Shown here: piece after piece, positions 6,989-15,885 of the stretch
Layout of the letters: each line of letters opens with the position of its first letter
How positions within the stretch are numbered: position 1 is the first letter of the stretch
DNA from: Flintibacter muris
Lineage (GTDB): Bacteria > Bacillota > Clostridia > Oscillospirales > Oscillospiraceae
Assembly: GCF_943192995.1 (NCBI RefSeq)
Contig: NZ_CALPCP010000027.1
Span: 1 to 46,850, forward strand
DNA length: 46,850 nt
Direction: 5' to 3'
Notes under the pieces: model-generated
What the model was told of the DNA's origin: nothing
The model's database searches: none
Seen by the model: only the letters and a program-made list of their open reading frames with translations
Position numbers and translations under genes: made by a program

Positions 6989-8155
6989 TTAAAATCCTCC
7001 TTTAAACGCCTTCTTCAAAATACTCTGCTGCAGGGCTTTGGCCTGTTGCAAGGCGGTGTCCACCGTTTTTTCAATGCTGTCACAGACAGATAAGCGGGAT
7101 TCGATTTCCTCAACTATTCGCCATTGTTGCTCAATATTAGGCAGAATAACTATTGGTTCTGTTAACGCCTTGATACCTACATTCCCTTGGCCAACATTAC
7201 CCGTTTCATAACGGAAAAAAGCGCTTCTATAGGATGGAGAAGCAAGATAATACTGAAAAAATTCGGGTATTGCTTCTTTCCTATTAAATCTAATTGCGGC
7301 AACTCTCTGGTTCAATAAATAGTTTGTTTGATCTTTAATCATAGTTACAAAACCATAATCCCGCTTTCCTCGCGATCCAGTCAAGGTTATCAAGCAATCT
7401 CCACGTTGTAGCAGATACTTGTCAAGAATTGTTTCATCAGCTTCATTCGTTCGAGTTAAGTCCCGGCTAAATTCAAAATGGCGTTCCTTTACATTCCCGA
7501 TTTTGACCACAATATATTTGCCATCTGACGTATACAATTTACTTTTGAAAGCATACCCGCTTATAGCAGTTGAAATTTCCTTTAACTGTACCTGTGGATA
7601 GTCTCCCTCAAACGCCTCTTTCAGCACCGCCTGCCGGTACACCTTCAGCCGTTCCTTTGCCGTTTTCAGTTCGGCCACGCTGGCGTCCAGCTGGGAGAAC
7701 AGCTCCTCGATGCGGAAAACGATATGCTCTTGGTCGGGAAGGGGTGGGACAGGCACATCAAGATTTTTTATTGTCGCCTGTGTAATTGCTTTGAAAGTAG
7801 TTCCCGTGCCCTTAGCAGATAATTGCGATTCAAAAAATCTAAAGTAATATAATAAGTAACGCAAACTCATATCTGAAAACGGCCTTATTGCTGCCAGACC
7901 TCGGCCAATACAAACTCGTCCAGGAGAAAGGTTTGTTGGTCCGACTGGAGCGCGAACTGATAACAGTATATCGTCTTTTTCTGCAATTTTTGTAGGTTGT
8001 GAGCAGTACACGCGTACAGTTGGGTATAACTCTCCAAAATCCGCTTTGCCTTGAAAAAAAGGTATACCAATGCCTTCTGTATTGTAATATTTTGATTCTG
8101 GAGACTGGCCTGCAATAATCGTAGCGCAATCTTTCAGCTTTTTTATCTTGTACAT
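6989..8155 (-). CDS. hsdS: Type I restriction-modification specificity subunit
   Basis: 388 residues with the usual two-fold HsdS layout. The first target recognition domain (~1-140) ends in PPLPDQEHIVFRIEELFSQL, a coiled-coil spacer (~143-185, with AELKTAKERLKVYRQAVLKEAFEG). The second target recognition domain (~190-335) is followed by the second coil (IEQQWRIVEEIESRL to the C-terminus, ending QQSILKKAFKGGF). The two recognition domains are AT-rich compared with the spacers, as expected for domains exchanged by recombination. It sets the bipartite DNA target for both methylation and restriction. Start ATG 8155 lies 3 bases after the hsdR stop; its end carries the ribosome site of the next gene. 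Confidence 0.93.
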   Translation of the reverse strand: MYKIKKLKDCATIIAGQSPESKYYNTEGIGIPFFQGKADFGELYPTVRVYCSQPTKIAEKDDILLSVRAPVGPTNLSPGRVCIGRGLAAIRPFSDMSLRYLLYYFRFFESQLSAKGTGTTFKAITQATIKNLDVPVPPLPDQEHIVFRIEELFSQLDASVAELKTAKERLKVYRQAVLKEAFEGDYPQVQLKEISTAISGYAFKSKLYTSDGKYIVVKIGNVKERHFEFSRDLTRTNEADETILDKYLLQRGDCLITLTGSRGKRDYGFVTMIKDQTNYLLNQRVAAIRFNRKEAIPEFFQYYLASPSYRSAFFRYETGNVGQGNVGIKALTEPIVILPNIEQQWRIVEEIESRLSVCDSIEKTVDTALQQAKALQQSILKKAFKGGF

Positions 8156-8158
8156 GCT

Positions 8159-10909
8159 TTACGCCACCAACTCCACATTCAATTCCATCAAAATCTTCTC
8201 ATAATCCTCCCCGAACACCTCATAGAACCGTCCAAGGCCGCCCTTGCGGTCAAAGGGGCTGAGGTCCAGGTCCACCAGCACCACACTGAGGGAGGCGGCG
8301 ATGTGGTCCTTGATGAGCCGAAGCCACTCCATCTGCTCCTCGGTAAAGTGGACGGCGCCGGCGTTGCGGCGGAAGGACCACTGCTGGAAATTGTAGCTGA
8401 CCCGCTCGGCAAAGGGGACAAGGGTATCCGTCGCGCCCGTCTCAAACCGGATGAGGGATACCAGGTCGGCCAGCTGCACCATCGTCCCCCTCTTCACCTT
8501 GTCTGGCTGTTTGATAGCGTAGCAGTCCCACAGCCTGTCAACCGTGATGTTTCGGGCCTTCAGCTTTTCATACAGCGCCTTGAGCTTGGCAATGGCCATG
8601 GGGCGGTCCTTGTATCTCTGGTCATAGATAATCCGCAGGGCCGTGATCTCATCCCGGTTTTCCTGGATAAACTCTCGGAAGGTCTCAATGACCCGACTGG
8701 CGGTCTCCTCCTGGCTGACGTCGTACCCGGCATATAACACCGTATCAATGTTCACATTGTCAATAATCTGCTCGTGGTTCCGGCGGACGTTTTCGATGTA
8801 GTCCCGCACCTCCGGCCTGTGGAACGGGGCGGCGGCGGCAGAGGAGAGCTCCCGCTGGGCGGCATCCAGCAGCGCCTGCTGTTCCTGGGTGGGTTCGCCC
8901 TCCTCTGGCAGGGACACCCCCGCATGGGCTGCGATGACGTCCGGGTCAAAGGCGTCCAACAGAGCCTGGGCGGTCTGACCGGCGGAGGCCCCGGTAATCT
9001 CCTGGAACTCCTTCCGCTCAGAGGCTGTCATCTGGGCATTCAGGCGGACGATGCGGCTGGCCAGGGAGGTGAGGGTGTCCTCATCCTTCGCCCCCAGCGC
9101 CACATTCATCATCAGTTCTTTCAGGGAGACGGAGGGCTTACGCTCCAGGGCACGGGTGTCCGACTTCTTGGATCTGGTGACGCCCACTGCGTCCACGATG
9201 ACAAAATGGTCCTTGTTCTCTGTGGCGGAGGGAGTTACCTTTTGCAGATCATCCTTGCTCAGCGTCCGGGTTCCCCGGCCCTTCATCTGCTCGAAATAGT
9301 TCTTGCTCCGCACGTCCCGCATGAAGATCAGGCACTCGATAGGCTTCACGTCCGTTCCGGTGGCAATCATGTCCACAGTGACGGCAATTCTGGGATTGAA
9401 ACTGTTGCGGAAATCAGAAAGGGCTCCTTCCGGGTCATCCGCAGAATAGGTAATCTTCTTACAGAATTCGTTACCCTCGCCAAACTCTTCCCGGACGATT
9501 TGGATGATGTCGTCCGCGTGGCTGTCAGTTTTGGCAAAAATCAGCGTCTTGGGAACCTCGCTTCTGCGGGGAAACAGAACGGTATACAGATTTTCCCGGA
9601 ACGCCCGAATCACAGTCCGGATCTGGCTGGGGTTGACGATATCCCGGTCAAGGCGGGAGGGCACATAGCTGACATCCTCGTCCATCTGCTTCCATCGTTT
9701 CTCCCGGGACAGGCGGTTCCGGTATTCAATCTGCTGCTTCACGATATATCCGCCATGCTGCCCCACTTCTGTCTCAATGAGAAAGATGTCCTCGCCCACG
9801 TTGACGCCGTCGATAATGGCCTGCTCTCTGGAATACTCGCTGACCACATTTTGATGGAAAAAGGCAAAGGTACGTTTGTCCGGTGTGGCCGTCAGGCCAA
9901 TGATAAATGCGTCAAAATATTCCAGCACCTGGCTCCAGACGTTGTAGATGGAGCGGTGGCACTCGTCCACGATGATGCAGTCGAAGAACTCCGGCGGGTA
10001 TTTTTCGTTGTAGACCACTTCCTTTGGCGCCTTGCTGTTGGCAGTCACATATCCGCTGAACGGGGTTTCCTCCGCAGACTCGTCCAGATCTTCCCCCTTC
10101 AGGATAGAGTACATCCGCTGGATGGTGCTGATATAAATCTGTGTATTGGCCGGTATCCGGGAGGACTTCAGACGGTACACGCCGTAGATGTCGGAAAACG
10201 GCCTGGGATCGTCGTTGGGGGTATAGGCCAGGAACTCCCGCTCCGCCTGCTCCCCCAGACTTTTGGTGTCCACCAGGAACAAAATACGGTTCATCTTCCC
10301 GAATTTCAAAAGGCGATAGGCGGCGGTGATGGCGGTAAAGGTCTTACCGGCTCCGGTGGCCATCTGCACCAGTGCCCTCGGCCTGTTTTCAGAGAAAGAA
10401 CGGTCTAATTTCGTGATCGCACGAATCTGGCAGTCCCGAAAGCCGGTGGTGTCAAAGGGCGGAAAATGCTTCATGTTGTTGCGGATGGTATCCGGCGCGC
10501 TTAGCAGCGCCCGCAGCGTCTCCGGACGGTGAAAGGAGAAGACCGTCCGGGAGCAGTATTTCAAATCGTGATAGTCTGTGAACCGGGTCAGCTTGTCCGT
10601 CGCTTCGTAGGCAAAGCGGATGGCTGTATCTCCCTTGATCCACTTGAATTTGCTTCCGGCATAACGTGCGGACTGATCCTCCACCGTGGTGATCTTCTCT
10701 CCGCTCTCTGTCCGCTTCGCCTCCACAACGCCTACAGGGGTTCCGTCGATGAAGAGGGCATAGTCCACCTCGCCTGTGCTGGTTGGAAACTCCCGCACAG
10801 CTACACCCGTGGCAGAGAACAGATTCAGGTGTTTCATGTCCTGAATCACCCAGCCGGACTGAATCAGCTTCTGATCTATTGCAAGACGGGCCTTTTCCTC
10901 TGGTGACAT
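8159..10909 (-). CDS. hsdR: Type I restriction endonuclease (R subunit)
   Basis: 916 residues from MSPEEKARLA, chosen because GGGAGGGAACC lies just upstream and the promoter is further out; a frame to 10984 would start inside that promoter. The N-terminal nuclease shows EVDYALFIDG and VVEAK (Asp49, Glu63, Lys65; PD-(D/E)xK type). The SF2 translocase follows: Walker A ATGAGKT (184-190), DECH (315-318), LTATP, and QMKGRGTR (motif VI). The C-terminal ~300 residues are the helical domain that docks on HsdM/HsdS. It cleaves DNA distant from unmethylated sites after ATP-driven translocation. First gene of the operon, intact by length and motifs. Confidence 0.95.
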   Translation of the reverse strand: MSPEEKARLAIDQKLIQSGWVIQDMKHLNLFSATGVAVREFPTSTGEVDYALFIDGTPVGVVEAKRTESGEKITTVEDQSARYAGSKFKWIKGDTAIRFAYEATDKLTRFTDYHDLKYCSRTVFSFHRPETLRALLSAPDTIRNNMKHFPPFDTTGFRDCQIRAITKLDRSFSENRPRALVQMATGAGKTFTAITAAYRLLKFGKMNRILFLVDTKSLGEQAEREFLAYTPNDDPRPFSDIYGVYRLKSSRIPANTQIYISTIQRMYSILKGEDLDESAEETPFSGYVTANSKAPKEVVYNEKYPPEFFDCIIVDECHRSIYNVWSQVLEYFDAFIIGLTATPDKRTFAFFHQNVVSEYSREQAIIDGVNVGEDIFLIETEVGQHGGYIVKQQIEYRNRLSREKRWKQMDEDVSYVPSRLDRDIVNPSQIRTVIRAFRENLYTVLFPRRSEVPKTLIFAKTDSHADDIIQIVREEFGEGNEFCKKITYSADDPEGALSDFRNSFNPRIAVTVDMIATGTDVKPIECLIFMRDVRSKNYFEQMKGRGTRTLSKDDLQKVTPSATENKDHFVIVDAVGVTRSKKSDTRALERKPSVSLKELMMNVALGAKDEDTLTSLASRIVRLNAQMTASERKEFQEITGASAGQTAQALLDAFDPDVIAAHAGVSLPEEGEPTQEQQALLDAAQRELSSAAAAPFHRPEVRDYIENVRRNHEQIIDNVNIDTVLYAGYDVSQEETASRVIETFREFIQENRDEITALRIIYDQRYKDRPMAIAKLKALYEKLKARNITVDRLWDCYAIKQPDKVKRGTMVQLADLVSLIRFETGATDTLVPFAERVSYNFQQWSFRRNAGAVHFTEEQMEWLRLIKDHIAASLSVVLVDLDLSPFDRKGGLGRFYEVFGEDYEKILMELNVELVA

Positions 10910-10942
10910 CACGGTTCCCTCCCTGTTTCGGCAATTTACTCC

Positions 10943-10971
10943 ATTATAACGGATAAAGCCTTTAGTTACAA
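10943..10971 (-). promoter_or_regulatory. Promoter of the hsd operon
   Basis: On the minus strand TTGTAA (10971-10966) and TATAAT (10948-10943) are separated by exactly 17 bases and lie 33 bases before the chosen hsdR start. No other promoter is evident inside the four-gene run, whose gaps are 3, 3 and 12 bases. Confidence 0.75.
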
Positions 10972-11004
10972 GGCGCTGTTTCATTGTTTTCTGCCACTGC
11001 GAAG

Positions 11005-11034
11005 AAGGGCCATCCAGTCTTCTGGACAGCCCTT
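11005..11034 (-). terminator. Hairpin downstream of blaR1
   Basis: AAGGGC (11005-11010) pairs with GCCCTT (11029-11034) around an imperfect TCCAG/CTGGA inner stem. It follows the blaR1 stop by about 30 bases. A close relative of the whole ~75-base stretch follows the CAP gene at 14010-14056. There is no long T-run, so termination efficiency is uncertain. Confidence 0.55.
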
Positions 11035-11066
11035 CCTGGGTGCTGTTCGATCATGCATAGAGGTGT

Positions 11067-13418
11067 CTATACTTTCTCAAGCATACTGAGCAGGAGATAG
11101 GACATCGGGTAGCGTTCTGCAAGCTCAATTTCCGCATATTGCTCCACTAGACCCAGCGCGTTGCTTTTGAACGCATCGTACCACGCCTGACCAGTAATCA
11201 CTACATAATCAGTCAGTAAGGCTTCGCCCCAGCTGGTCGCAATTTCCTCACACGCCCACATCATGATATGCCCGGCCAGCCCGGTTTCGTCGCCCTCCTC
11301 AAACCGGGCAAAACAGTATTTCAGGGTGTACCGGCCATAGTATGTCAGTTCCCGGTACTCGATGGAGTGTTCTTCAATATAATCCCCCGGATTTGAGGAC
11401 AATGCAGGGCTGCTGCAAATTGTCTCAATGAGAGAACCAATCACCTTATCGGTATCCAGTCCGGTAGCCGCTACCGCCTGGGCGTAGCACTCCTGTGTCT
11501 GCTGAAGGACGAACTTTTGACCGTGGAGGGCATCTTCGACGATGTGCGCAGGGAACTTTTCGCGGATGTCCTGGGCATAGTAGCTGCCGTCTCTGGGTTC
11601 CCAATATTTGGTCAGAGTATAACCGCGCTCGTCCAAGTCAAAGGAAAGTGCCACAGGGATATGACTGCCGCCGGTTGTTTCCAAGCCGCGATTCGTAACT
11701 TGGTATTCTTGATAAAGCGCCCACCCGTAATAGGTGATTTTATGGGTGCTGCTTCCCGCCAGAGGTGTGGCGGAGAGTGTCTCCAACGTGATGAAACTGC
11801 AACAGGCCACATCGTACTCCAGTGGGTAGGATGATTTGTTATGCTCCAGAATCGCCTGACGGATCGCGGCCTGTTCTTCGGAGAGAGTGGAAAAATCGGG
11901 CTCCTCCGGCGAGGGTTCACCGCCGCCATCAGGTTTTGGTTCAATAACCTTTGGCACATCGTTTCTGTGCGCTTCAACGAATATGGAAACATCCTCTGTC
12001 CGAATATCAATTCTATCATCGGCCTCATTGTTGACCCTCAGATAGATATACCAAGGCGTCTCGTCTGGAACGCCGCCCACCAGAACATCAAAGAGTTCAT
12101 CAATCTCATAACGCATGATATACAGACCGAAGCCGACTTCCCGCCCCTGATACCGCTCAAAATCTGACCAACTCAGCGCGTCTCCCTTTTGTGACAGCGT
12201 GACCACATCATCAAGGGTCAGTTTTTCGGCCTGTGAAATCACTCTTATGGTAAGAACATTGCTGAACTGAGCCGGATAGCTCTCCCGAATATAACCATCA
12301 TAGGTTATCTCCACAATGTCTCCCACCTGGGGTTCAGAGGACGGGGGCATATTTGTGATGGAGACACGGAACAAATCGCTGGAGGATAACTCCCAAGCCC
12401 CCTCCACTGGTGTGACCAGGAAGGAGCGATCTTCGACCTCAGTAATTCGCGCCTGAACTGTGCGCTGTGCTTGGGGAAGTTCCTGCTTCGGGTTCGTTGC
12501 AAAGCATGCTGTCACCACTGCACAGGCGGCAACAGCCGCAGCAATGACCCAAAACGCCGGTTTCTTGTAATTCAGCACATTCTTCACCCGCTCTTTTACG
12601 CCAACTTCTCCAAAGGCCAGCGGGCAGATTGTGACCAGCCGCCGCTGGGTGTTGCACTCCAGCAGGGCAGTGGAATACTGCTTTTTTTCGTCCAGATCCA
12701 TCTGCCGAATGACCTTTTCATCACAGGCCAGCTCAATGTCCCGACACAGCAGTACATAGGCCACCCAGCACAGGGGATTGAACCAGTGGACTGTCAGGAT
12801 CAAAAAGCCCATGGGCTTCCACCAGTGGTCACGCCTTGCCAGGTGCGCCGTTTCGTGGGCAATCACCGGCTCTATGGATGTGGCGTCCATGTTGGAGGGC
12901 AGATAGATTTTGGGCCGGACCAGTCCCAAAATAAATGGAGACTTCACCTGGTCGCACAGAAAAATATTTTCCTCATAGGGCGCTCTTTCCGCAACGCTCC
13001 GGCGTACCCGCACATAGCTGATGACCGCATACAGCAGCATAGCGGCGATCCCAATGAGCCAGATCACCGACACAATACATATCCAGACATAGAGTGGATT
13101 GACGCTGCCAGCCGGATTCGGCGCAAAGGTCTCATCCAAGATGGGATTCACGGCGTTGTTGACGGCGGGGATGCCGCTACTGATGACAGGCGTCTCATAC
13201 TGGATGTTATGGGCGTTGAAGGTCTCGGCGCTGGGGATCAGGCTCAACGCGCTCTCGAAGGAGAAGGGAACTGTCAACCGCAGAGCGACAATGCCCCACA
13301 AAAGGACGGCAATCCACTTCGGCGCTTTTTTCAGCGCGAACCGGAGCAGCACCACCGCTAAAATCAGCCAGCTTGCGGCAATGCTCATGTTCAAGGTTTT
13401 CAGGAATAGTTCGCCCAT
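11067..13418 (-). CDS. BlaR1/MecR1-type M56 membrane metallopeptidase (antirepressor)
   Basis: 783 residues from MGELFLKTLNMS; an ATG three codons earlier is less well spaced from the AGGTG site. Several membrane segments lie in the first ~330 residues, with the zinc peptidase motif HETAH in VIAHETAHLARRDHW and a further conserved ELACDEKVI. A membrane span (VIAAAVAACAVVTACF, ~305) is followed by a ~450-residue extracellular part. That part holds a DUF3221-like segment (VQARITEVEDRSFLVTP) and a long unassigned C-terminus, not a penicillin-binding domain. In this family ligand sensing outside activates the peptidase, which relieves the paired BlaI-type repressor. The gene begins one base after blaI ends, so the pair is an operon. 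The signal sensed is unlikely to be a beta-lactam. Confidence 0.85.
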   Translation of the reverse strand: MGELFLKTLNMSIAASWLILAVVLLRFALKKAPKWIAVLLWGIVALRLTVPFSFESALSLIPSAETFNAHNIQYETPVISSGIPAVNNAVNPILDETFAPNPAGSVNPLYVWICIVSVIWLIGIAAMLLYAVISYVRVRRSVAERAPYEENIFLCDQVKSPFILGLVRPKIYLPSNMDATSIEPVIAHETAHLARRDHWWKPMGFLILTVHWFNPLCWVAYVLLCRDIELACDEKVIRQMDLDEKKQYSTALLECNTQRRLVTICPLAFGEVGVKERVKNVLNYKKPAFWVIAAAVAACAVVTACFATNPKQELPQAQRTVQARITEVEDRSFLVTPVEGAWELSSSDLFRVSITNMPPSSEPQVGDIVEITYDGYIRESYPAQFSNVLTIRVISQAEKLTLDDVVTLSQKGDALSWSDFERYQGREVGFGLYIMRYEIDELFDVLVGGVPDETPWYIYLRVNNEADDRIDIRTEDVSIFVEAHRNDVPKVIEPKPDGGGEPSPEEPDFSTLSEEQAAIRQAILEHNKSSYPLEYDVACCSFITLETLSATPLAGSSTHKITYYGWALYQEYQVTNRGLETTGGSHIPVALSFDLDERGYTLTKYWEPRDGSYYAQDIREKFPAHIVEDALHGQKFVLQQTQECYAQAVAATGLDTDKVIGSLIETICSSPALSSNPGDYIEEHSIEYRELTYYGRYTLKYCFARFEEGDETGLAGHIMMWACEEIATSWGEALLTDYVVITGQAWYDAFKSNALGLVEQYAEIELAERYPMSYLLLSMLEKV

Positions 13419-13419
13419 A

Positions 13420-13779
13420 TCATTCACCTGCCTTGTCGATCAGCTCACGAATCTCGGTAATTTCCTCGGCTGTCAGCTTCTTTTCGCTGGTAAAGGCGGC
13501 AAGAAAAGCGGGGAGCGAGCCCGCAAAGGTTTCATCCACATACTTCTTGCTGTGGCGGGCATAGAACTCCTGCCGGGACAAAAGAGAAGTCACCACGCCG
13601 TTATTGTTTTGAAACAAGCCCTTGTCGCAGAGCCGGCGCAGTACCGTATGTGTGGTTGTCCGCTTCCAGGTGAGTTCCGCCGCGGCCAGCTTGATCAGTT
13701 CGGCGGAGGTCACTGGCTCCCTCTCCCAGATGATGTCCGCAAAGCGGGACTCCACAGCCCCTAATTGAATTTCTGCCAT
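13420..13779 (-). CDS. BlaI/MecI/CopY-family repressor
   Basis: 119 residues. The N-terminal winged helix (LGAVESRFADIIWEREPVTSAELIKLA, then TWKRTTTHTVLRRLCDKGLF) is the BlaI DNA-binding domain, and the C-terminal helices (PAFLAAFTSEKKLTAEEITEIRELI) form the dimerisation part containing the usual cleavage region. Start ATG 13779 is preceded by AGGAGGC. It should repress its own operon through the operators just upstream and be inactivated on a signal from the M56 protein encoded next. Length is normal for the family. Confidence 0.92.
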   Translation of the reverse strand: MAEIQLGAVESRFADIIWEREPVTSAELIKLAAAELTWKRTTTHTVLRRLCDKGLFQNNNGVVTSLLSRQEFYARHSKKYVDETFAGSLPAFLAAFTSEKKLTAEEITEIRELIDKAGE

Positions 13780-13793
13780 AAGTACAGCCTCCT

Positions 13794-13847
13794 GTCTACA
13801 TGGTATAGTCTCTCGTATAGACTACATTGTGTAGACACATTTGTCAA
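13794..13847 (-). promoter_or_regulatory. blaI promoter with two BlaI-type operators
   Basis: Two dyads of the same form occur 26 bases apart: GTCTACATGGTATAGTC (13794-13810) and GACTACATTGTGTAGAC (13820-13836), close to the GACTACA-centre-TGTAGTC pattern of bla operators. A minus-strand TTGACA lies at 13847-13842 with the second operator just inside it, so a bound repressor would cover the promoter. The -10 is poorly defined (TAGTCT at 13824-13819, 17-base spacer). Confidence 0.75.
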
Positions 13848-13898
13848 GAACCTTTTCAAAATATGAGGTCGCGCCTCAAAAATGGGAGTTCCTTTTAT

Positions 13899-13924
13899 AA
13901 CCCTTTGGGGCTGATAAAAGGGTT
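13899..13924. terminator. AACCCTTT/AAAGGGTT hairpin
   Basis: An 8-bp stem (13899-13906 with 13917-13924) and 10-base loop lies between the blaI promoter and the CAP gene end. Neither side has a good T-run; it may simply insulate the two minus-strand units. The rest of 13848-14056 holds no gene. Confidence 0.3.
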
Positions 13925-14009
13925 TAATTCCTTGTTTACTGGTACGCAATATCTGAGCAGTAAATCTGCTCCCCGGTGTTGTATTTTCTATACTCTGTGC
14001 CGCCACGAG

Positions 14010-14056
14010 GAAGGGCCATCCATCTTCCTGGACGGCCCTCCTTAAGTACTATTCGC
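14010..14056 (-). terminator. Hairpin downstream of the CAP gene
   Basis: AGGGCC (14012-14017) pairs with GGCCCT (14034-14039), with an inner TCCA/TGGA. It follows the CAP stop codon by about 20 bases. It is homologous to the hairpin after blaR1, including the shared TATGCAT just before it on the transcript and GGCCCTTC after. Confidence 0.55.
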
Positions 14057-14836
14057 TTATGCATAGAAGTTGACGCTGTTGGGTATGCCGACGAACATGT
14101 AGCAGTAGGTGATGCCGTCGTACTGGGTAACGCCCACGCTGATGCAGTCACATCTGGAGTCGATCATCGTCTCGAAATGGCCCGGCGAGTTGATCCAGTT
14201 GTCGACGGCGCGTTGGGCAGCGTCGGCTGTGCCGGTGAACACTGTGAGGTTGTCACCGAAACCATAGGGGTAACCGGCATCTGCGGCGGCTTTACTCTCC
14301 TCCGGGGCGTGATGCCAAGTGTATCGCCGATTGGAACAGGCTTGTGCTGCGTTCATCAGGGCCTCATTGACCGGCAATTCTGACACTCCATTGGCCTTTC
14401 TGGTCTGGTTGATGAGGCGGATCATCTCCTGCCGTATCTCCATGTTGTCTGTCAGGCCAGCGCTGTCCCCGCTGGCGAGGGATTCCGATGCGGCGGGGGT
14501 AGCGGGGCCGACGGTCAGTGTTACGCTCCCACGCTCCCCGGCGCGGTTGAAGGCGGTGATCTCCGCGCTCCCCTCCGCTTTGGCGACAGCCACCCAGAAA
14601 GTCAGCACCTGCTCTACTGCTATCGCATCCGGGGCGTTGGAGGTGACGGTGTATTCCGTACCACTGGGGCCGATGATGAGGCCGCTACGCTCTCCTACCT
14701 CCAGGGTACTGCCCTTGTAGCTGCTCACCCGGACGGATTTGTCAGGCGTTTCCGTTGCCATGGCGGGGACAGTGAGGACAGTTGTGAGGATGGCTACTGT
14801 CAGTGTGGCGGCGGTGCGCATTTTTACTCTGGTCAT
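14057..14836 (-). CDS. Secreted CAP (SCP/PR1) domain protein
   Basis: 259 residues from MTRVKMRTAATL with AGGAGGAAAT upstream; the longer frame to 15043 has no ribosome site. A signal peptide (ATLTVAILTTVLTVPAMA, cleavage after AMA) precedes an Ig-like or bacterial Big domain (~residues 30-105, GTEYTVTSNAPDAIAV to GSVTLTVG). The C-terminal CAP domain (~130-259) shows RLINQTRKANGVSELPVN, HHAPEESKAAADAGYPYGFGDNL, NWINSPGHFETMID and YCYMFVG. Bacterial CAP proteins of this YkwD type are cell-surface or sporulation proteins of unclear activity. A 5'-truncated relative lies at 28485. It sits behind blaI-blaR1 but has its own upstream region. Confidence 0.88.
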   Translation of the reverse strand: MTRVKMRTAATLTVAILTTVLTVPAMATETPDKSVRVSSYKGSTLEVGERSGLIIGPSGTEYTVTSNAPDAIAVEQVLTFWVAVAKAEGSAEITAFNRAGERGSVTLTVGPATPAASESLASGDSAGLTDNMEIRQEMIRLINQTRKANGVSELPVNEALMNAAQACSNRRYTWHHAPEESKAAADAGYPYGFGDNLTVFTGTADAAQRAVDNWINSPGHFETMIDSRCDCISVGVTQYDGITYCYMFVGIPNSVNFYA

Positions 14837-15261
14837 TTGTATTTCCTCCTGATTCAGTATTTTGTGGGGGTTCGCAAGTAGCACAATACCGAAATAGGAG
14901 ACGAAAGTCGATAGGGATAAACGGAGAAATACAGGGGTGAAAATCGAGCGTATTACACAGTGCTTCGTTGTGTTTGTGAAGGGCCTCTTTCGGTGCACCG
15001 ATTTTCTTGACCACATAATTAGCCACAGACAGACGTGGAACACGTGGAAACACTGGTTTCAAAGAGTGCCGGAGAGTAAATAAAATGGAGCGGAAACGCC
15101 TATAAACTATCAAAATTTGTCCAAAAAATCTTTGTAGACCTCTTTGTATACGCAGGTGCAAACTGAAATTGAAGAATGAATTGATTTTAATATTTTTGAT
15201 ATTACACTGATATATAGGAAAGTTAGATTAAGATAAAATAATCAAAAGGAGGGATACAGAT
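14837..15261. other. Intergenic region between CAP and DUF624 genes
   Basis: This 425-base divergent gap contains the repeat at 15007-15120 and an AT-rich end (15170-15245) likely to hold the promoter of the carbohydrate operon; no clean -35/-10 pair stands out. I see no gene here; the minus-strand frames lack ribosome sites and family features. Confidence 0.5.
15007..15120. repeat. Dispersed repeat, copy 1
   Basis: TTGACCACATAATTAGCCAC and the following AGACAGACGTGGAACACGTG match 29352-29395 with few changes, and weaker similarity continues (GAGTGCCGGAGAG against GAGTGTCGGAAAG, then GGAGC, ACGCCTA). The 20-base core at 15014-15033 recurs exactly at 43777-43796. Copies 1 and 2 each lie upstream of a CAP gene on the minus strand. 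Confidence 0.75.
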
Positions 15262-15879
15262 ATGTTTCATCCAGACGGTCTGCTGATTCGGTTTTTGACA
15301 AAGGTGTGTGACTTGTTGCTTTTGAATCTGGCGTTGGTCCTCTCCTGTGTGACCGTTGTCTTTTCGGGAACGGCTGTCACGTCGCTGTACACCGTAACAC
15401 TGAAAATGATCCGGGGACAGGACTACACACCTATCAAAGACTTCCTCCGGGCACTGAGGGAAAACTTCCTGCCATCGTTTCCGGCCGCCATCATGCTCTT
15501 TGTGGATGTGACTCTTCTGGCAGTGCTCCGCGCTGCGCTCTATGCCGAGACGCTGCTCATATCACCGATGCTGTTCATTCTGTTAACAATCATCGCCGTT
15601 TTTTTGACAGCCCTGCTGTCCTGGCTGTTTCCCTTGCTGGCCCGCTTTGAGAATACCTTTTCCAACCACCTGAGCAACGCAGCCCGGCTAGCTCTGGTCA
15701 ATCTGCCGGTTACATTTCTGCTGACCACAGTCAATCTGCTGCCCCTCCTGCTCTGTATGCTGATTCCTCTTTCGCTGGGAGTGGTGTTCGCTTTCTGGCT
15801 GCTGTTCGGCTTTGGAGCGGGAGCCTGGGTAAACTCCTTCTATCTGAACAGAATCTTTGAAGCGTTGCAAGGAGGCTGA
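15262..15879 (+). CDS. DUF624 (YesL-like) membrane protein
   Basis: 205 residues, mostly hydrophobic, with about five membrane segments: LLLLNLALVLSCVTVVF, the AAIMLFVDVTLLAVL region, PMLFILLTIIAVFLTALLSW, VTFLLTTVNLLPLLLC and LGVVFAFWLLFGFGAGAW. The N-terminal pattern NLALVLSCVTVV, AVTSLYTVTLKMIRGQD is typical of DUF624. The family has no proven function but is very often encoded with ABC oligosaccharide importers and glycosidases in Firmicutes, as here. ATG 15262 has AAGGAGGG upstream. It starts the plus-strand operon, with GH16 6 bases behind. Confidence 0.85.
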   Translation: MFHPDGLLIRFLTKVCDLLLLNLALVLSCVTVVFSGTAVTSLYTVTLKMIRGQDYTPIKDFLRALRENFLPSFPAAIMLFVDVTLLAVLRAALYAETLLISPMLFILLTIIAVFLTALLSWLFPLLARFENTFSNHLSNAARLALVNLPVTFLLTTVNLLPLLLCMLIPLSLGVVFAFWLLFGFGAGAWVNSFYLNRIFEALQGG

Positions 15880-15885
15880 ACCGAA

